A stretch of 64,000 nt of DNA from Planctomycetota bacterium. GTDB lineage: Bacteria; Planctomycetota; Phycisphaerae; UBA1845. Positions within the stretch are counted from its first letter, which is position 1, and each line of letters opens with the position of its first letter. Made by a program: the position numbers and the translations under genes. Shown in pieces: positions 61,757-64,000 of the stretch. Under the pieces are notes generated by a model. It did no database searches, was not told the DNA's origin, and saw only the letters and a program-made list of their open reading frames with translations. Location of the stretch: assembly GCA_016208685.1 (NCBI GenBank), contig JACQXM010000006.1, forward strand, positions 62,001-126,000, read 5' to 3'.

Positions 61757-63040
61757 TTGCAACGCTCCTCAGAGGCCGCTCCGTTGGTTGACCCAGCCGC
61801 GACGATTCGGCACGCCGACATCGCCATCGTCGGAGCGGGCGCCGCCGGACTGGCAACCGCCATCTTCGCCGCGCGGCATAACCCCGCGCCGCTGATCGTA
61901 GCCCTGGATGGCGCCCGCAAGTTGGGAGCGAAAATCCTGGTCAGCGGCGGCGGGCGCTGCAACGTTACTAACGTCGCCGTCGAACCCGACGACTTCCGCT
62001 GCGACAACCCCAACCCTCTGCGTCGCGTTCTGCGCTCCTTCACGGCGCAGCAGGCGGCGGGGTTCTTCCGCGAGCTCGGGGTCGGCCTGCACGAGGAAGA
62101 ACGCGGCAAGCTCTTTCCCGACAGCAACAGCGCGGGGACCGTGCTCGCCGCCCTGGTGCAGGAGGCAACGGCGCGGAACGTCGCCCTGCTCACCGGGCAT
62201 CGCGTTTTGGGGATCGCCCCGCGCGCGGGCGCCTTCGAGCTGCTCACCTCCGCCGGCCGCGTGCATGCGCTACGCGTGGTGCTGGCGACCGGCGGAATGT
62301 CGCTTCCCAAAACCGGCAGCGACGGAACGGGCTACGAATTCGCCCGCCGGCTGGGACACACCATCATCCCGCCGGTGCCGGCGCTCGCGCCCCTGGAATT
62401 AGAAGGGGATTTTCACGCATCGCTGGCGGGCGTGGCGCACGACGTGGAGCTGGCGGTGCAGGTGGAGGGCGAACGTGCGGTGGCGGTCTCCGGGCCGATG
62501 CTCTGGACACATTTCGGGATCAGTGGACCGGCGGCCATGGACGCCTCGGGTGCATGGGAACGGGCGCGAGCCGAGGGGAAGCGCGCCGCGGTCGCCGCTA
62601 ACCTGGTCCCGGGCCGGGACTTCGCCGCCGTGGAACGCCAGCTGCTACAGCGCGCCGTGGAGCATCCCCGGGAACGCCTTCCGGGAGCGCTGGCGGAACT
62701 GCTCCCCTCGCGCGTGGCGGCCGCGGTGGCGGCCCATCTGGCCATTCCCAGTGACACGCAGTTGGCACAGCTTGCCCGGCAGACACGGCGCCGACTGGTG
62801 CACGCGCTGCTCGCCTGGCCGCTGCCGGTGCGGCGGTCGCGGGGATACACCCATGCAGAGGTTACGGCGGGCGGAGTTCCGCTCCGCGAAATCAACCCCG
62901 CCACCATGGAATCGCGGGTCTGTCCCGGTTTGTTCCTGGTGGGGGAGATCCTCAACGTCGACGGGCGAATAGGCGGCTTCAACTTCCAGTGGGCCTGGTC
63001 CACGGGCTACGTGGCGGGGTCGGCGTGTGCGGCGTTCTGA
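61757..63040 (+). CDS. HI0933/BaiN-type NAD(P)/FAD-dependent oxidoreductase
   Basis: Flavoprotein of the HI0933 (YhiN, BaiN) family, 427 residues. FAD-binding IAIVGAGAAGLATAIFAAR near residue 23, then the family block KLGAKILVSGGGRCNVTN near 55, FRELGVGLHEEERGKLFPDS, TGGMSLPKTGSDGTGYEFA near 178, WTHFGISGPAAMDAS near 248 and the C-terminal PGLFLVGEILNVDGRIGGFNFQWAWSTG (in two parts) closing the FAD site. The start is uncertain: TTG 61757 or TTG 61784. BaiN reduces bile-acid intermediates in gut bacteria, but most relatives have no known substrate, so only the fold and cofactor are safe. A 150-base gap separates it from uvrB. Confidence 0.85.
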   Translation: MQRSSEAAPLVDPAATIRHADIAIVGAGAAGLATAIFAARHNPAPLIVALDGARKLGAKILVSGGGRCNVTNVAVEPDDFRCDNPNPLRRVLRSFTAQQAAGFFRELGVGLHEEERGKLFPDSNSAGTVLAALVQEATARNVALLTGHRVLGIAPRAGAFELLTSAGRVHALRVVLATGGMSLPKTGSDGTGYEFARRLGHTIIPPVPALAPLELEGDFHASLAGVAHDVELAVQVEGERAVAVSGPMLWTHFGISGPAAMDASGAWERARAEGKRAAVAANLVPGRDFAAVERQLLQRAVEHPRERLPGALAELLPSRVAAAVAAHLAIPSDTQLAQLARQTRRRLVHALLAWPLPVRRSRGYTHAEVTAGGVPLREINPATMESRVCPGLFLVGEILNVDGRIGGFNFQWAWSTGYVAGSACAAF

Positions 63041-63328
63041 AACCCGCGAGCCGGTCGCCTCCGCCGAGTGGGCGCCGCGGCGTCGCGCGTACGAACCGCC
63101 GCGTGACAAACCCGGCCCCGCTACGAGCGACCCACACCGCTACTCGCCTGCACGGGACGTTGACAGCGCCGCCGGTTTCGTGGACAACTCCCCACCGGAC
63201 AGTACCTGAATTCCCCGGTGAAAAAAGGGTAGATCATGATGACCGTACGAACCGTCGCAAACACGAGCCCGGACCTTATGCCCGCGTGCCTGCCCGCCGG
63301 GCGCGCTCCCGGTGCAGCGCGCGGGCCG

Positions 63329-64000
63329 ATGGCGAGAATCCGGCAAGGTTCGATCGCGGGCACGCTTGCTGCGGCGATGTTCTTTGCCGCGTGCAAAGAA
63401 GCACCGCCGCCCCCACCTCCACCCGCGCCCGCCCCCACCCCCGCCAAGGCACCGGCGCCGGCGCCCTCGGCGAAGCCCGCTCCGCAGCCGCCGCCCGCGT
63501 CCCCGCACCCGGCGGCTCCGGCGGCGACGGCGAACCCTCACGCGGTCCCACCGGCCCCGGCAAGCGAGTCGGCTTCGGCGTCGCCCGCCACCTCCGCGCC
63601 CGGCCAGCTCTCGCACCAGGGACTCGTTCTCACGGTACCGGAGGGTTGGGTGCCTGATCCCATGCCCGCCGGCTCGCTGGGCGGTGTGGCGGCCTATCGG
63701 CTTCCCAAAGTAGAGGGTGACACGGCTGACGGCTCAGTGCGCGTAACGTTCTTCCCCGATATGAAGGGCAAGGACGAGATGAACATCGACCGATGGCTCG
63801 CGCAGGTGAAACGCCCGAACGGCCAGCCGTGCGGACGCGAGGACGCGAGGACAACGGTCAAGACGGTCAACAACAATATCCGCGTGGTCATCGTCGACAT
63901 CAACGGCACCTTGAGCACGCAGATGATGGGCGGCGGGGGCGAGCTGCCCAATCAGAAGATGATCGCGGCGATCATCAACGACCCTGCCGGGCCGCACTTC
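63329..64000 (+). CDS. Pro/Ala-rich lipoprotein, 3' end outside window
   Basis: The frame is open to the right edge (224 codons from ATG 63329). The signal peptide ends LAAAMFFAAC (lipidated Cys22), then a Pro/Ala-rich spacer (about 25-90). It then has a beta-rich domain: LVLTVPEGWVPDPM, VAAYRLPKVEGD, RVTFFPDMKGKDEMNIDRW, TLSTQMMGGGGELP, IIAAI-like IAAIINDPAGPHF. The pattern of a Trp-containing opening, RLP, and N-x-x-RW recalls a lipoprotein family frequent in planctomycetes, of unknown function. An in-frame ATG at 63236 would add 31 residues before the signal peptide and is less likely. The gap 63041-63328 shows no gene. Confidence 0.72.
   Translation, partial: MARIRQGSIAGTLAAAMFFAACKEAPPPPPPPAPAPTPAKAPAPAPSAKPAPQPPPASPHPAAPAATANPHAVPPAPASESASASPATSAPGQLSHQGLVLTVPEGWVPDPMPAGSLGGVAAYRLPKVEGDTADGSVRVTFFPDMKGKDEMNIDRWLAQVKRPNGQPCGREDARTTVKTVNNNIRVVIVDINGTLSTQMMGGGGELPNQKMIAAIINDPAGPHF

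Overview
The window looks like chromosomal DNA from a member of the Planctomycetota, possibly Phycisphaerae-like; this is inferred, since no rRNA gene is present. The DNA is very GC-rich, and many starts are GTG or TTG. Several secreted proteins are mosaics of Cys-rich modules, DCNxNGxPDxCD calcium-type repeats and dockerin-like ends. PEP-CTERM and IPTL-CTERM sorting tails, DNRLRE domains and many small lipoproteins add to this picture. The heptosyltransferase and lipoproteins imply a Gram-negative envelope.

Layout. 1-5.0 kb: the 3' part of a giant secreted mosaic protein. 5.2-5.5 kb: tRNA-Phe(GAA) with its promoter and what may be the tail of an integrase gene on the opposite strand. 6.0-9.2 kb: an overlapping three-gene lipopolysaccharide-core unit (GT9, InaA/WaaP-type kinase, WaaG-like GT4). 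9.6-13.9 kb: a signalling protein with a degenerate kinase core, and a membrane Ser/Thr kinase with TPR repeats. 14.3-21.1 kb: arfB and then a type VI secretion block, tssA-B-C-E-F, with no hcp or tssG. 21.3-25.3 kb: a haem-motif/S41 protease lipoprotein and two adjacent DNRLRE paralogues with different sorting tails. 25.3-34.4 kb: nrnA-ribF on the minus strand, a glycosyltransferase with a FAD/Fe-S oxidoreductase on the plus strand, then uvrA. 34.8-41.1 kb: an S41/PDZ protease, a PEP-CTERM protein, a membrane protein and a Cys-rich secreted protein. 41.2-45.0 kb (minus): aspS, a SenB-type selenosugar synthase and an EgtD-like methyltransferase. 45.5-50.2 kb: three small lipoproteins, then feoA-feoB-Cys-rich partner for ferrous iron uptake. 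50.2-55.6 kb: an S9 peptidase and a secreted subtilase. 55.8-59.4 kb (minus): kmo, a small lipoprotein and an LCAT-like hydrolase. 59.6-64 kb: uvrB, a HI0933-type flavoprotein and a lipoprotein cut by the right edge.

How the genes fit together. Excision repair (uvrA, uvrB), flavin supply (ribF) and iron uptake (feoAB) are housekeeping. The GT9/kinase/GT4 unit builds and phosphorylates lipopolysaccharide core. The tss genes encode sheath (B, C), baseplate (E, F) and cap/assembly (A) parts, but a working machine would need membrane-complex, Hcp and VgrG genes from elsewhere.

The most interesting observation is the senB gene next to an EgtD-family methyltransferase that has lost key histidine-binding positions, with no senA or selD homologue in view. 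It may make something other than selenoneine. Also notable are a covarying hairpin repeat in opposite orientations on both sides of tssB-tssC, a shared C-terminal module in two secreted proteins, and consensus promoters that place transcription starts on the start codons of two glycosyltransferase genes.
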